A DNA stretch of 53,152 bases. It comes from an uncultured Parvibacter sp. (GTDB lineage: Bacteria; Actinomycetota; Coriobacteriia; Coriobacteriales; Eggerthellaceae). Positions 16,325 to 24,412 of the stretch are shown here, in pieces; within the stretch, counting starts at the first letter, position 1, and the number at the start of each line of letters is the position of its first letter. Below the pieces are notes generated by a model that worked only from the letters and a program-made list of their open reading frames with translations, made no database searches and was not told where the DNA came from. The position numbers were made by a program, and so were the translations under genes. Location of the stretch: contig CANSTH010000005.1 of the NCBI GenBank assembly GCA_947649875.1, forward strand, positions 1 through 53,152, written 5' to 3'.

Positions 16325-17628
16325 CGTTGCTCGAACGGGTGCAGCGGGGCGCTGTGGTTGGAGCGAATCAGCAGCGTTCGGTTCTCAACGTAGAGGATCT
16401 GCGCGAGGCGGTGAAGCGCTACCTTCCTGCGGAATCGGTAGCAGCCATGCTGGAGGAAGATCCGTTGCGAGCGCGCAATGAGCTGCGCAGCGCGTGCCGA
16501 CAGGTGTTTGCCGAGCCGATGTGGGCGTCTGTAGAGCCCGGGCGCAGGGAGGCCCTTATCCAGGAGCTGTTGGCCGTGGTGTTCGGGATGGGCCCACTGG
16601 AGCAATTGCTTGCCGATGAGGCGATAACTGAGATCACGGTGAACAAAGGCGGCGAGGTGTGGGTAGAGCGGGAAGGCGTGATGGTGCCGGCTGGCGTGGC
16701 GTTTGCCAGCGACGACCAAGTGCGAAGCCTTATCGATCGCATCCTGGGGCCGCTGGGGAGGCGCATAGACGAATCAAGCCCATCAGTTTCTGCCCGATTG
16801 TCTCAGGGCCACCGGCTGCATGCGGTGGTGCCGCCTATCTCCCCCGATGGTCCGGTGCTTGCCATACGAAAGTTTTCGCGAAAGGTGTTCTCCCTCTCCC
16901 AAATGGTTGAGGCGGGCTCAATGGAGGAACCGTTGGCCCAGTTTCTTTGCTGGGCGGTGGAGGGTCGGTGCAGTATTGCCGTACTGGGCGGAACTGGCAG
17001 CGGGAAGACCACGCTGCTTAATGCGCTGTCGCTGTCCATTCCCCACAGCGAACGAATTATCACCATAGAGGATTCGCTTGAGCTGAAATTCCAAGAGCAC
17101 CCGCAGGTGGTTCGCCTTGAGGCGCGCCATAGGAATGCAGAAGGGCTTGGAGAGATAACCATTCGCAGTCTGGTGGTAGATTCGTTGCGCATGCGCCCTG
17201 ATCGCATAATTGTGGGCGAGTGCCGTGGAGGCGAAGCGCTCGACATGCTGACCGCCATGAATACGGGCCACGATGGCTCGCTCACTACTCTTCATGCCAA
17301 TTCTCCGCAGGAGTGCGTGGATAGGCTGGTTACCATGTGCCGCTACGCCGTTGACCTGCCCCCCGATGTCATTGAGGCCCAGATAGGCCATGCGTTCGAC
17401 TTGATGGTTCAAACCCAGAGGCATCGCAGCGGCAAGAGATTTGTATCTTGCGTGGCGGCGGTTACGTGGGATGCGCGCAAGCGATGCTGCCACGTGGAGA
17501 CCCTGTATCGGCGGGAGGGCCCTGCTGCAGAGGGCGTGTGGGAGATGACACCCGACTGGGTAGACGGACTGGTGGCAGAAGGGATTGCCGCCGAAGAAGA
17601 GGTGGAACGATGGCGCCAGCAGCTGTAG
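16315..17628 (+). CDS. tadA: Tad pilus secretion ATPase TadA/CpaF
   Basis: Hexameric type II/IV secretion ATPase that powers assembly of the Flp pilus from the cytoplasmic face. An N-terminal helical domain is followed by the ATPase core with Walker A GGTGSGKTT (about residue 224), an Asp-box region (TIEDSLELKF), Walker B RIIVGECRGGEALDML and the His-box TTLHANSP. Arg-rich segments match the family. Length of 437 aa is normal. GGGAGGAAG upstream supports ATG 16315; ATG 16321 is an alternative. It overlaps the upstream gene by 10 nt and tadB by 19 nt, so these proteins are translationally coupled. Confidence 0.95.
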   Translation: MAMTLLERVQRGAVVGANQQRSVLNVEDLREAVKRYLPAESVAAMLEEDPLRARNELRSACRQVFAEPMWASVEPGRREALIQELLAVVFGMGPLEQLLADEAITEITVNKGGEVWVEREGVMVPAGVAFASDDQVRSLIDRILGPLGRRIDESSPSVSARLSQGHRLHAVVPPISPDGPVLAIRKFSRKVFSLSQMVEAGSMEEPLAQFLCWAVEGRCSIAVLGGTGSGKTTLLNALSLSIPHSERIITIEDSLELKFQEHPQVVRLEARHRNAEGLGEITIRSLVVDSLRMRPDRIIVGECRGGEALDMLTAMNTGHDGSLTTLHANSPQECVDRLVTMCRYAVDLPPDVIEAQIGHAFDLMVQTQRHRSGKRFVSCVAAVTWDARKRCCHVETLYRREGPAAEGVWEMTPDWVDGLVAEGIAAEEEVERWRQQL

Positions 17629-18599
17629 CGCCGGCGGTGGCCGCCATATTTGCGGGAGTAGCCGGATATTGCGCTTTCGTCCACCTGGAGGAGAACCATC
17701 GGAAAAGCCTCCACGCCCGTGTCACCCTTCAGGGGCGTGCGGAACAAGGGGTGCTCTGGTGGGCGCGCAATGGCGTTGGTCCCTTGCGGCCCGTTAGCCG
17801 ATGGCTGATGCGGTTCAAGCCTGTGGAGGCCTCCCTGCGCGAGGCGGTCCGTTTTGCAGTCGAGCGGGGTGTGTCCACCAATGAGGAGGCGTTGCTCTCC
17901 AGTCTTTTGGCGGGCTCTTGCGCGGTGGCAGGGTTAGTTGCGCTTGTGACGGGAACACCGGTTTTCGCAATAGCAAGCATTGCGCTCGTGGTCATCTTTT
18001 TCGGCAACCGCACATCGGCTTCTCGGGAGGCGCGCCGGATGTCTCTGCAGGAGCAAACGCCCGAGGCGTTACGCGCGTTGGGAGTGTGCTCGAAAAGCGG
18101 CTTGAGCCTCTCCCAAACAATGGAAGTGTTGTCGGGGGATTTGCCGCGCCCCATAGCTGGGCTGTTCGAGCAGGCCCATCTTCGCATGAAGGTGGGGGCG
18201 CCGGTGCAGGAGGCTCTGGCGGTGTTCTCTGAGGGCGACTCATCTTCGGAGCTGTCATTTGTGGCCGTTGCCTTGGATGTGCGCCACCAAACTGGCGGTT
18301 CTCTTTCCCAGGTACTCGAATCAGCGCGGGAATCGGTGCGCGACGAGTTGGACTTGCGTCGATCGTTGCAGGTGCAGACTGCCCAAGCCCAGCTTTCTGC
18401 TCGCATCGTCACATGTATGCCGTTTGTGCTGGTGGCAGTTTTTTCACTGGTTACCCAGGACTTTCTAGCGCCTTTTTTCCAAAGCACCCAGGGAGTGGCT
18501 CTGCTGGTGTTGGCGCTGGCCATGCAGGCGGCAGGGGTTGTGGCGGTGCGCCGTTTGCTGCGAAGGGAAGGAGGGAGGCCATGGCTGGAGCACTCTTGA
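17610..18599 (+). CDS. tadB: Tad pilus inner-membrane platform protein TadB
   Basis: Type II secretion F-domain protein forming, with TadC, the membrane platform above TadA. It has TM helices near the N-terminus (about 3-25) and at about 95-130, a cytoplasmic GspF/TadB domain (QEQTPEALRALGVCSKSGLSL, then LSFVAVALDVRHQTGGSLSQ), and two C-terminal TM helices. The start at 17610 lies inside tadA with AGAGGTGGA upstream; an upstream extension to 17448 overlaps tadA coding and is rejected. The 329-aa length fits. Confidence 0.9.
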   Translation: MAPAAVAPAVAAIFAGVAGYCAFVHLEENHRKSLHARVTLQGRAEQGVLWWARNGVGPLRPVSRWLMRFKPVEASLREAVRFAVERGVSTNEEALLSSLLAGSCAVAGLVALVTGTPVFAIASIALVVIFFGNRTSASREARRMSLQEQTPEALRALGVCSKSGLSLSQTMEVLSGDLPRPIAGLFEQAHLRMKVGAPVQEALAVFSEGDSSSELSFVAVALDVRHQTGGSLSQVLESARESVRDELDLRRSLQVQTAQAQLSARIVTCMPFVLVAVFSLVTQDFLAPFFQSTQGVALLVLALAMQAAGVVAVRRLLRREGGRPWLEHS

Positions 18600-19558
18600 C
18601 GGCTTTGCGGGTGATTTCGGTATCGTTGGGTGCGGTATGCGGGTTCGTCTTGGCTTTAGAGCTTGCGCGGGCATATAGGAGGCGAGAGCTGCGGCGGATG
18701 GTTATGGAAGAGGTCGAGCGCCCGCTTTTGCCCGGCGCCCGAAGGCAGCGTGGCGCACCGTCGGATCCAGATGGTGGGCATCGTAGACGAACTGCAACGG
18801 AGGCGCTGCTGCAGACAATGGAGCAAAGATCACGCGCCCTTGCAATGGGGGCGCGCCGCCCTCTGGCTCCAGCGTGGCTTATGCGGAATTCCGAAGCGCT
18901 GGAGCAGTCGGTGGTTCATGCGGGGCTGGCTGGGAGGGTGAGTGTTCAGGGGTTTTGGGACTGTAGGCTCATGTTGTCGGCGCTTCTTGGAGCGGTTGGA
19001 TGTCTGGTGGGCAGCGTGTTCTCTTCCGAGATGGGGGCTTTAGGTGCTGCGGCGGGTGCTGCGGCGGGTTTTCGCCTTCCGCGGACAATGCTGGAAAAGG
19101 CCGTCCGTTCTCGTGCGTCGGACTTGGAGCGCAGCTTGTCGGAGATGCTGGAGGTAGTGGCCTTAGGGCTGCGAAGCGGGCTTTCTTTTGACGGCTCCCT
19201 AGCCCTGTACTGCGGCCATTTTCGCTGTCCGCTTGCCCGGGGGCTGGCAGCTGCCCAGTCCCAATGGGAGTACGGGCTTGCAACGCGCGAGCAGGCGCTG
19301 CGAGCGCTATCCAACAGCTATGACTCGATTCTGTTCGGTCGTGTGGTGGAGTCTGTCGTGAGATCGATAAGGTTCGGGTCGTCGTTGGCAGACAACTTGG
19401 ACGATGCCGCCTCCGAAGCGCGAGCCCACTATCGCACGGCACGGCAAGAATCGGTGGCAAAGGCGCCGGTGAAGATGATGTTGCCTACCAGCACGCTTAT
19501 CTTGCCGGCAATGTTGATACTGGTTTTAGGGCCGGTGCTGCTGGAATTGATGGGATGA
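18581..19558 (+). CDS. tadC: Tad pilus inner-membrane platform protein TadC
   Basis: Second type II secretion F-domain protein. It has an N-terminal TM helix, a basic cytoplasmic stretch, two TM helices near 125-165, then the F domain (LERSLSEMLEVVALGLRSGLSFD, a core motif of TadC), and a final hydrophobic helix (about 305-323). AAGGAGGGAGG just before ATG 18581 sets the start; it overlaps the end of tadB by 19 nt. It is followed after 19 nt by the first pilin gene. Confidence 0.9.
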   Translation: MAGALLTALRVISVSLGAVCGFVLALELARAYRRRELRRMVMEEVERPLLPGARRQRGAPSDPDGGHRRRTATEALLQTMEQRSRALAMGARRPLAPAWLMRNSEALEQSVVHAGLAGRVSVQGFWDCRLMLSALLGAVGCLVGSVFSSEMGALGAAAGAAAGFRLPRTMLEKAVRSRASDLERSLSEMLEVVALGLRSGLSFDGSLALYCGHFRCPLARGLAAAQSQWEYGLATREQALRALSNSYDSILFGRVVESVVRSIRFGSSLADNLDDAASEARAHYRTARQESVAKAPVKMMLPTSTLILPAMLILVLGPVLLELMG

Positions 19559-19577
19559 GAAATGGAGAGGAGACACT

Positions 19578-19814
19578 ATGACGTGGTTGAAGGAGCCAAA
19601 GGTGGCCAGCAGATGCGCCCGATGGCGCAATGGCCTGATGAGAGGCGTATGTCTGCTGCAGGTGAAGATGCGGCAGCGCTGCGGCCAAGGCACCACAGAG
19701 TACGCCATCCTGGTAGGGGTTCTGGTAGTTTTGGCCATTGTAGCCATAACTTTATTTCGTCCCAAGCTGGAGGAGCTGTGGAACGCAATAGCCGATGGCA
19801 TAAACAGTTTGTAG
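19578..19814 (+). CDS. Flp-type pilin 1
   Basis: A 78-aa prepilin. A 36-residue basic leader ends in Gly, followed by QGTTEYAILVGVLVVLAIVAI, the Flp signature with Glu at +5 and a hydrophobic helix. The cleavage Gly is followed by Gln-Gly-Thr-Thr-Glu-Tyr; cutting could be before either Gln or the next residue. AGAGGAGA precedes the ATG. It is expected to be processed by a TadV/CpaA peptidase, which is not encoded in this window. Probably the major pilus subunit by position. Confidence 0.85.
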   Translation: MTWLKEPKVASRCARWRNGLMRGVCLLQVKMRQRCGQGTTEYAILVGVLVVLAIVAITLFRPKLEELWNAIADGINSL

Positions 19815-20002
19815 AGGGCGTTTCCGGGCAGTCGACGGTGGAGTATGCCCTAGTGACGGGAGCTCTGCTGGTGGTGGTTGTGGGTCTTTGGGCAGTACGG
19901 GAACTGTTCTTCCAAGGTGTTGATGCGAGTCATGTGCTTGCGGCCGCATCGCACCATGTGACCGGTGCTTGGGGGTGGGTTTGCGATGTATTGGCCTTTT
20001 GA
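19778..20002 (+). CDS. Flp-type pilin 2, overlapping pilin 1
   Basis: A second short prepilin of 74 aa. A GTG at 19778 with CTGGAGGAG directly upstream starts a 17-residue leader ending in Gly, then QSTVEYALVTGALLVVVVGL, again with Glu at +5 and a TM helix, then a 35-residue outer part containing two His-rich spots. The gene overlaps pilin 1 by 37 nt in another frame and TadE 1 by 17 nt. Longer frames beginning near 19562 would read through pilin 1 and are not needed. Probably a minor pilin. Confidence 0.7.
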   Translation: MERNSRWHKQFVEGVSGQSTVEYALVTGALLVVVVGLWAVRELFFQGVDASHVLAAASHHVTGAWGWVCDVLAF

Positions 20003-20444
20003 GCGCATCCGCAAAGCTTGCTCGGGGCAAGCTACGGTGGAAGCCGCCGTGGCCATCCCCGTGGCGTTCTTGCTCTTGCTTCTGCTTGTGCAGCCGGCGA
20101 TAGTGCTTTATGACCGCACGGTGATGGAGAATGCTGCTGCTGAGGCGTGTCGGTTGCTGGCCACCTGCCAAGGCGACCATTCGGTAGTGGAGGACTATGT
20201 GCGCCGCCGTCTCTCGGCTATTCCCCAGGCGGAGATATTTCACAAGCACGACAGGGGCTGCAGCTGGGAGATAGAGCTTGAAGGGGGTCCGCACAGCCCC
20301 GAAGTGCGGGTAAGGCTGGCAACCAAATTGAGGCCGCTGCCTTTGCTGGGTCAGATGGCCCTCCTGGCCGGAGCTAGCGATGAGGAGGGCTGCTGGAAGG
20401 TGGAGGTGGAAGAGACGCTGCCTGTAACGGCACCATGGCAATGA
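19986..20444 (+). CDS. TadE-like pseudopilin 1
   Basis: Carries the TadE-type processing motif GQATVEAAVAIPVAFLLLLLLV after a short leader, with Glu at +5. The remaining 110 residues are extracytoplasmic, with a Cys pair (CRLLATC), two more Cys that may form disulfides, and the TadE-like segment TVMENAAAEACRLLA. GGGGGTGGG before ATG 19986 supports the start. Pseudopilins of this type are thought to prime or control pilus assembly. Confidence 0.75.
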   Translation: MYWPFERIRKACSGQATVEAAVAIPVAFLLLLLLVQPAIVLYDRTVMENAAAEACRLLATCQGDHSVVEDYVRRRLSAIPQAEIFHKHDRGCSWEIELEGGPHSPEVRVRLATKLRPLPLLGQMALLAGASDEEGCWKVEVEETLPVTAPWQ

Positions 20445-20511
20445 GGGTGTGGTTCGAGTGCTTACGTGTTTTACCAGGCGACTGCGGCCGTCTGTGAGTG
20501 GGGAGAAAATA

Positions 20512-22626
20512 ATGGGTGTGGGCTTCTTCCGAGATCAGGAGGGGTTCACCACAGTAGGGATAGCGGTGGCAATCTTGCTGGCAGTTGCCCTTCTGTTTTC
20601 CAGTGCCCACGTGTACGAAGTGAATAGCTGTGCGGCGGAGATTCAGGAGGTGGCGGATGCCAGTGCGTTGGCGGCGGCATCGGTGACTGCTGAGTTCATG
20701 ATTGCCGTGGCTCTGTGCGATGCCGTGGTGCTCTCTTTTTCCCTCGCATCGCTGTTGTGCACGGGTGTTGGCGCGGTGGCCTTGTGTGTGCCGGGAGGTC
20801 AGGGCCTGGGAGGAAGGCTGGTGGATGCCGGCTCCGATGTGCTCTCTGCGCGCAACAGCTTTGCTGAAAAGGTATCTCGAGGGCTAAACCAGCTGCAACG
20901 GGCCCTTCCGTTTCTGTGCGCCCTCAATGCGGCGGCAGTTGCATCGGCCAACGATGATGACGCTAACCGCTACGTGGCGGTGGCGGTGCCGGTGCCCTTT
21001 GAGGGGGAGCCGATCTCGGTAGGCGCCACGGCTGCCTGCAACGAGTATGCGGAGGCGATGCGGGAGAATGCTGCCGATTTGGCCGACCAGGCGATGCGCA
21101 CCGAGGAGGCGGCCGGCGATGTCAATGAAGCGAAGATGCGTGGATTCATGGCTGACTGCGGATCTGATCCCGATTATTGCATGTATCAGCGGGCCGCTAG
21201 CGTAGGCGGTCTTCCGGTGGCCAGCAATCCCGTTTACCACAGTGTTGACACCTGGGACTTTTCGGTGGCGCTGGAGCGTGCGCGGGCATATTATGCCTAC
21301 CGCAGCACTCACGAGACTGCCATCAACTCATCGGTGGAGCAGCAGGCGAACGCCTCGTTGCGGCGCATATTCTACCGCTATGCCGCAGAGCGTCTGCAAG
21401 ATGGCTTTGTACACGATGACGGTGCGGGATTCTCTGCGCATTTCCCCGTTATGTTTTCCAAGACTGCCGAACTGAGGGAATCCTCCCTATACAGCCGAGA
21501 GCTGTTTCCGGTGACCGATGATGGCGCAGGGCGGGTTATGCACGCCTTCGAAGGCTGTCCGAAAGCCACGGGATGGCATGAGCGAGGCTCGGTGGCGCAG
21601 TTGGAGGAAGGCGGGTACTCTGTCTGCCCGGAGTGCAAGTTCACCGCTGCAAGTTTGGGGGATGTGGCCGCTGCTTCGTCCCGCATAGAGAACGGGTTTG
21701 AATACCACTATCGTATTGTTGCCCAGGCTGCTAGCGACTACCAGCAGGCACGGCAGAACCTCGACCCTGCGGCGGCCGAGGCAAAAGAGACATTCTCGGG
21801 GCTTCTCGATGGCCTGCGCGATGCCCTGTCAGAGGTTGCCGGTTTTCGCATCAGCGCCGATCCTCCGGGCAAGAAGGGTTGCGTGACGTTCGTAGTGAAC
21901 CTTGCTACCGGGCCGTTGCCCAGCAGGTTTGCCAACCCGTTTGCTTCCACTGATGCGCAGATGGGGCTGCGGGTGGCGGTATCGGGGGCACTTTTGCAAG
22001 AGGATCCAGTTGCCGATGGGGCCGACATAATAACTTCGCTTACCGATCGCATTGACACTTCTGCGCCACTGGCCGGCGCGGGGAAGATGGCGCTCGATTG
22101 CTGGTCGGGTTTGCTTTCCGCTTATGGTGCCGGCCAAAATGCCCTGCTAGATGGGGTACAGGGACTGCTTGCCGACATTCCCCTGGCTGGTAGCAGCGGT
22201 TTGGGGTCTTGGGCTCGCGCAGGGCTGGAAGAGGCCGTTGAAGCCGCTGGGCTGCAGCCGGCAAATTTGTCGGCGCTCAAACCGGCGCTGGCAAGTGCGG
22301 GGGCGGTGACGGAAGGGGATTCCGGTACGTTCTCGGTAGAGTTTCATCGGTTGCAGCAACAGGCGCTGCGCGGTTCGAGCCCAACGGGAACAGTGCTCGA
22401 CGGTCTTTTGGCGGGGATGCAGAGCACTGCGTTCGATGCCCTGGAAATTGCAGATGGAGGCATCACGGTGGCAACATTCTCGATGCCCATCGTGGGCGCT
22501 CAGGTGCCTATCACCATTGCGCTGCCGCCCTCGGTGAGCAGCGCTGCCCGAAGCTGGGTGGAACAAGCCGCCTCGGTGCTTCGATCGCTGGCGGCCACGG
22601 TTGAATCGGAGAGGGTGTGGCAATGA
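20512..22626 (+). CDS. Large TadG-like pseudopilin/tip protein
   Basis: A 704-aa protein with an N-terminal prepilin-like segment: EGFTTVGIAVAILLAVALLF after a leader of about 11 residues, then VADASALAAASV, which resembles the TadG/Tad-like N-terminus. The rest is extracytoplasmic with no fold I can name. It contains several Cys pairs (for example CPECK), a second hydrophobic segment (about 70-100) and a long Ala/Ser-rich helical part. By size and place it could be the pilus tip or adhesin. ATG 20512 with GGGGAG upstream is preferred; a GTG at 20449 in frame is an alternative. It overlaps the next gene (ATGA). Confidence 0.65.
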   Translation: MGVGFFRDQEGFTTVGIAVAILLAVALLFSSAHVYEVNSCAAEIQEVADASALAAASVTAEFMIAVALCDAVVLSFSLASLLCTGVGAVALCVPGGQGLGGRLVDAGSDVLSARNSFAEKVSRGLNQLQRALPFLCALNAAAVASANDDDANRYVAVAVPVPFEGEPISVGATAACNEYAEAMRENAADLADQAMRTEEAAGDVNEAKMRGFMADCGSDPDYCMYQRAASVGGLPVASNPVYHSVDTWDFSVALERARAYYAYRSTHETAINSSVEQQANASLRRIFYRYAAERLQDGFVHDDGAGFSAHFPVMFSKTAELRESSLYSRELFPVTDDGAGRVMHAFEGCPKATGWHERGSVAQLEEGGYSVCPECKFTAASLGDVAAASSRIENGFEYHYRIVAQAASDYQQARQNLDPAAAEAKETFSGLLDGLRDALSEVAGFRISADPPGKKGCVTFVVNLATGPLPSRFANPFASTDAQMGLRVAVSGALLQEDPVADGADIITSLTDRIDTSAPLAGAGKMALDCWSGLLSAYGAGQNALLDGVQGLLADIPLAGSSGLGSWARAGLEEAVEAAGLQPANLSALKPALASAGAVTEGDSGTFSVEFHRLQQQALRGSSPTGTVLDGLLAGMQSTAFDALEIADGGITVATFSMPIVGAQVPITIALPPSVSSAARSWVEQAASVLRSLAATVESERVWQ

Positions 22627-23120
22627 GCGGGGATGAAAGGCGATTGGCGCAGGGGATATGTGACTGCCTGCAGGGGCTGGTCTCGCGCGTCCGACGGAAC
22701 GCGCGGGACGCAACAGGTCAGATGACGGTAGAGATAGCAGTGGTGCTGCCGGTGGCACTTGTCCTCGTGGCAATTGTGTGCAACGGGATGGCCTTTTTCT
22801 CCGAATGCGCCGCGTTTGATCGGATGGCGCGAAACGCAGTGCGGCTCTACGCTACGGTGCCGGCATACGGAGAGGATCCCTCGCAAGCAGCTGAAAACGT
22901 ACGGGGTTTCTTGGAGCAGCGCTTCTCGGCACCCAATCAGGAGGTGGCGGTGCAAGAGATTGAAGAAGGCGGCTATCGAAGGTACACGGCAACGCTGTCC
23001 TTCGCTCCTACGCTGTTCGGCATCAATCTTCGCCAAGAAGTATTTGGCGTCAGGTTGCCGAGCGTTTCCCACAGCGCGTCATTGGTGGTCGATCGCTACA
23101 AACCGGGAATACTGCTATGA
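22623..23120 (+). CDS. TadE-like pseudopilin 2
   Basis: Starts in the ATGA overlap with the upstream stop. A leader of about 32 residues ends in Gly, followed by QMTVEIAVVLPVALVLVAIV with Glu at +5, then a 110-residue extracytoplasmic domain including the TadE-type AAFDRMARNAVRLYA. Length and order fit a second minor pseudopilin. The start of the next gene overlaps its stop (ATGA). Confidence 0.75.
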   Translation: MSGDERRLAQGICDCLQGLVSRVRRNARDATGQMTVEIAVVLPVALVLVAIVCNGMAFFSECAAFDRMARNAVRLYATVPAYGEDPSQAAENVRGFLEQRFSAPNQEVAVQEIEEGGYRRYTATLSFAPTLFGINLRQEVFGVRLPSVSHSASLVVDRYKPGILL

Positions 23121-23644
23121 GCGCCGTTATGAAAAAGCGATTGGGCCGTGCCTTGTTTTCGCTTGTGATAGTTGTGATGGCGGGGGCGGCGTTGACTGTG
23201 CCCGAGGTTTGGGCGCGGCAGAAAGACTGCGTTCAGCCCCCGCCACAGCTTAGCGCCCAGACAATGACCGAAGCAGTGCTGGAGGGCTCGGTGGGGGAGA
23301 TGGTGTCATCTTTTGGCGGCACGTCCATTGAGGCGCCTTCTGCAGATTTGTTGGGCGCTGCGGACGGAATGCCCTCTTGGCTGGCAGAAGTGATGACGAG
23401 CCTGGAGACGCCCGATCAGGTGTTGGTAGGGCAGGGCGGCGCGCTCGTCTCACTTTACTGGTGCGCGGAAGCTGGGCAAAGCGATCATTTGGCTGAATTG
23501 CTGGAGATGGCCGGATGGCATCGGGTGGATTCAGGCTTGAATGGATGCTTCTCTTACACCCGGGAGAAAGGAGAAGGGGAATGGCTTATGGTAACCGAAT
23601 GGAGCGGCGCCAACGGCACCGTCGTTGTTGCGCGGTGTGTTTGA
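23117..23644 (+). CDS. Secreted or anchored protein of the Tad operon, unknown function
   Basis: A 175-aa protein starting in the ATGA overlap. A signal/anchor helix lies at about residues 8-30, followed by an acidic extracytoplasmic domain. Four Cys are in the mature part (one near residue 41, then WCAEA, GCFSY and the final ARCV). No family is recognised. Position inside the operon suggests a role in pilus maturation or wall passage; this is an inference. Confidence 0.55.
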   Translation: MSAVMKKRLGRALFSLVIVVMAGAALTVPEVWARQKDCVQPPPQLSAQTMTEAVLEGSVGEMVSSFGGTSIEAPSADLLGAADGMPSWLAEVMTSLETPDQVLVGQGGALVSLYWCAEAGQSDHLAELLEMAGWHRVDSGLNGCFSYTREKGEGEWLMVTEWSGANGTVVVARCV

Positions 23645-24018
23645 GCGATGGTAGCGTTGCCGTCGCGAAGGTGGCAGATTCTCCGTTGTCACGCTTGCGA
23701 GGGCTGATCGGCCGCAAACCATCGCAAGCGTTGTTGCTGATTACCCGGTGCCATGATGTGCACACATTTTGCATGAGCGCTCCGATTGACCTTGCCTTTT
23801 TGGATGGCGATGGCAGGGTGGTGAAAGTTGCGCGTGCTGTTGCGCCCGGCAACCGGGTGTTCGCCTCCGCCCTTGCCCATGACGGTGGAGCGGCAGTTAT
23901 CGAGAGGTTCTCCCAAGCCGGGCCGTGGGTAAAAACGGGGGATTACCCCTTGAAGTCTGCGGTCTCTTTGGCGTATAGAGCCTCGCCGTCGGCTTGCAGC
24001 TGCTCGGAGATCGATTGA
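23581..24018 (+). CDS. DUF192 family protein, last gene of the Tad operon
   Basis: Contains the DUF192 core: SPLSRLRGLIGRKP, then THCV-type segment CHDVHTFCMSAPIDLAFLD, then a final strand region. DUF192 proteins recur in Tad loci but have no settled function. A GGAGAAGGGGA site precedes ATG 23581, which lies inside the upstream gene (64-nt overlap); a GTG at 23635 would start nearer the domain. No signal peptide is seen. The 3' end runs 76 nt into the convergent ModE-like gene. Confidence 0.7.
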   Translation: MAYGNRMERRQRHRRCCAVCLSDGSVAVAKVADSPLSRLRGLIGRKPSQALLLITRCHDVHTFCMSAPIDLAFLDGDGRVVKVARAVAPGNRVFASALAHDGGAAVIERFSQAGPWVKTGDYPLKSAVSLAYRASPSACSCSEID

Positions 24019-24299
24019 TACGCGTCAAGCAGGTGGTTGCCATCGCGGGTCAGCTGGCTGCCGTGGGCTCCATCGCGATCCAACAGCTGAATCCCTAGGG
24101 TTGCCTCGGTGTCTTTGATGATGCGCCAAGCTTTGCTGTAGGCCATTCCCATGGATTTGGCCGCAGCGTTCAGCGATCCCAGCTGTCGAACGCCATCGCA
24201 CAGTTTGGCAATCCCGGGGCCGAACATCGATTCAGAGGGGGCGCCGGGGCTTGCAACGGAAATGCGCACATTGATGACAAGATCTTCGAGGGTACTCAT
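23943..24299 (-). CDS. ModE-like winged-helix transcription regulator (no effector domain)
   Basis: A single LysR/ModE-type N-terminal HTH domain of 118 aa: LCDGVRQLGSLNAAAKSMGM, then AYSKAWRIIKDTEATLG and LLDRDGAHGSQLTRDG. The molybdate-binding (MOP) domains of full ModE are absent. Such short forms are common in anaerobes and often control molybdenum transport or oxidoreductases, but no mod genes are near. Start codon 24299 has GGAGAG upstream. Its 3' end overlaps the DUF192 gene on the other strand. Confidence 0.8.
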   Translation of the reverse strand: MSTLEDLVINVRISVASPGAPSESMFGPGIAKLCDGVRQLGSLNAAAKSMGMAYSKAWRIIKDTEATLGIQLLDRDGAHGSQLTRDGNHLLDAYQSISEQLQADGEALYAKETADFKG

Positions 24300-24356
24300 G
24301 GCTCTCCTTTGTGGCCGAGAACATAGTCCATCGCTTCTTTTATAAGGAAGATGGTA

Positions 24357-24397
24357 GCATATCGGCCGCCCAAACGCACTTGTGGCGGCCGATATGC
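24357..24397 (-). terminator. Perfect 14-bp stem-loop after thrC
   Basis: Arms 24357-24370 and 24384-24397 pair perfectly around a 13-nt loop, 16 nt beyond the thrC stop. The U-tract is poor (CUACCAUCUUCC), so it is a weak terminator or an mRNA 3' stabiliser between thrC and the ModE-like gene. Confidence 0.5.
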
Positions 24398-24412
24398 CTA
24401 GAGGTTCGCTCC

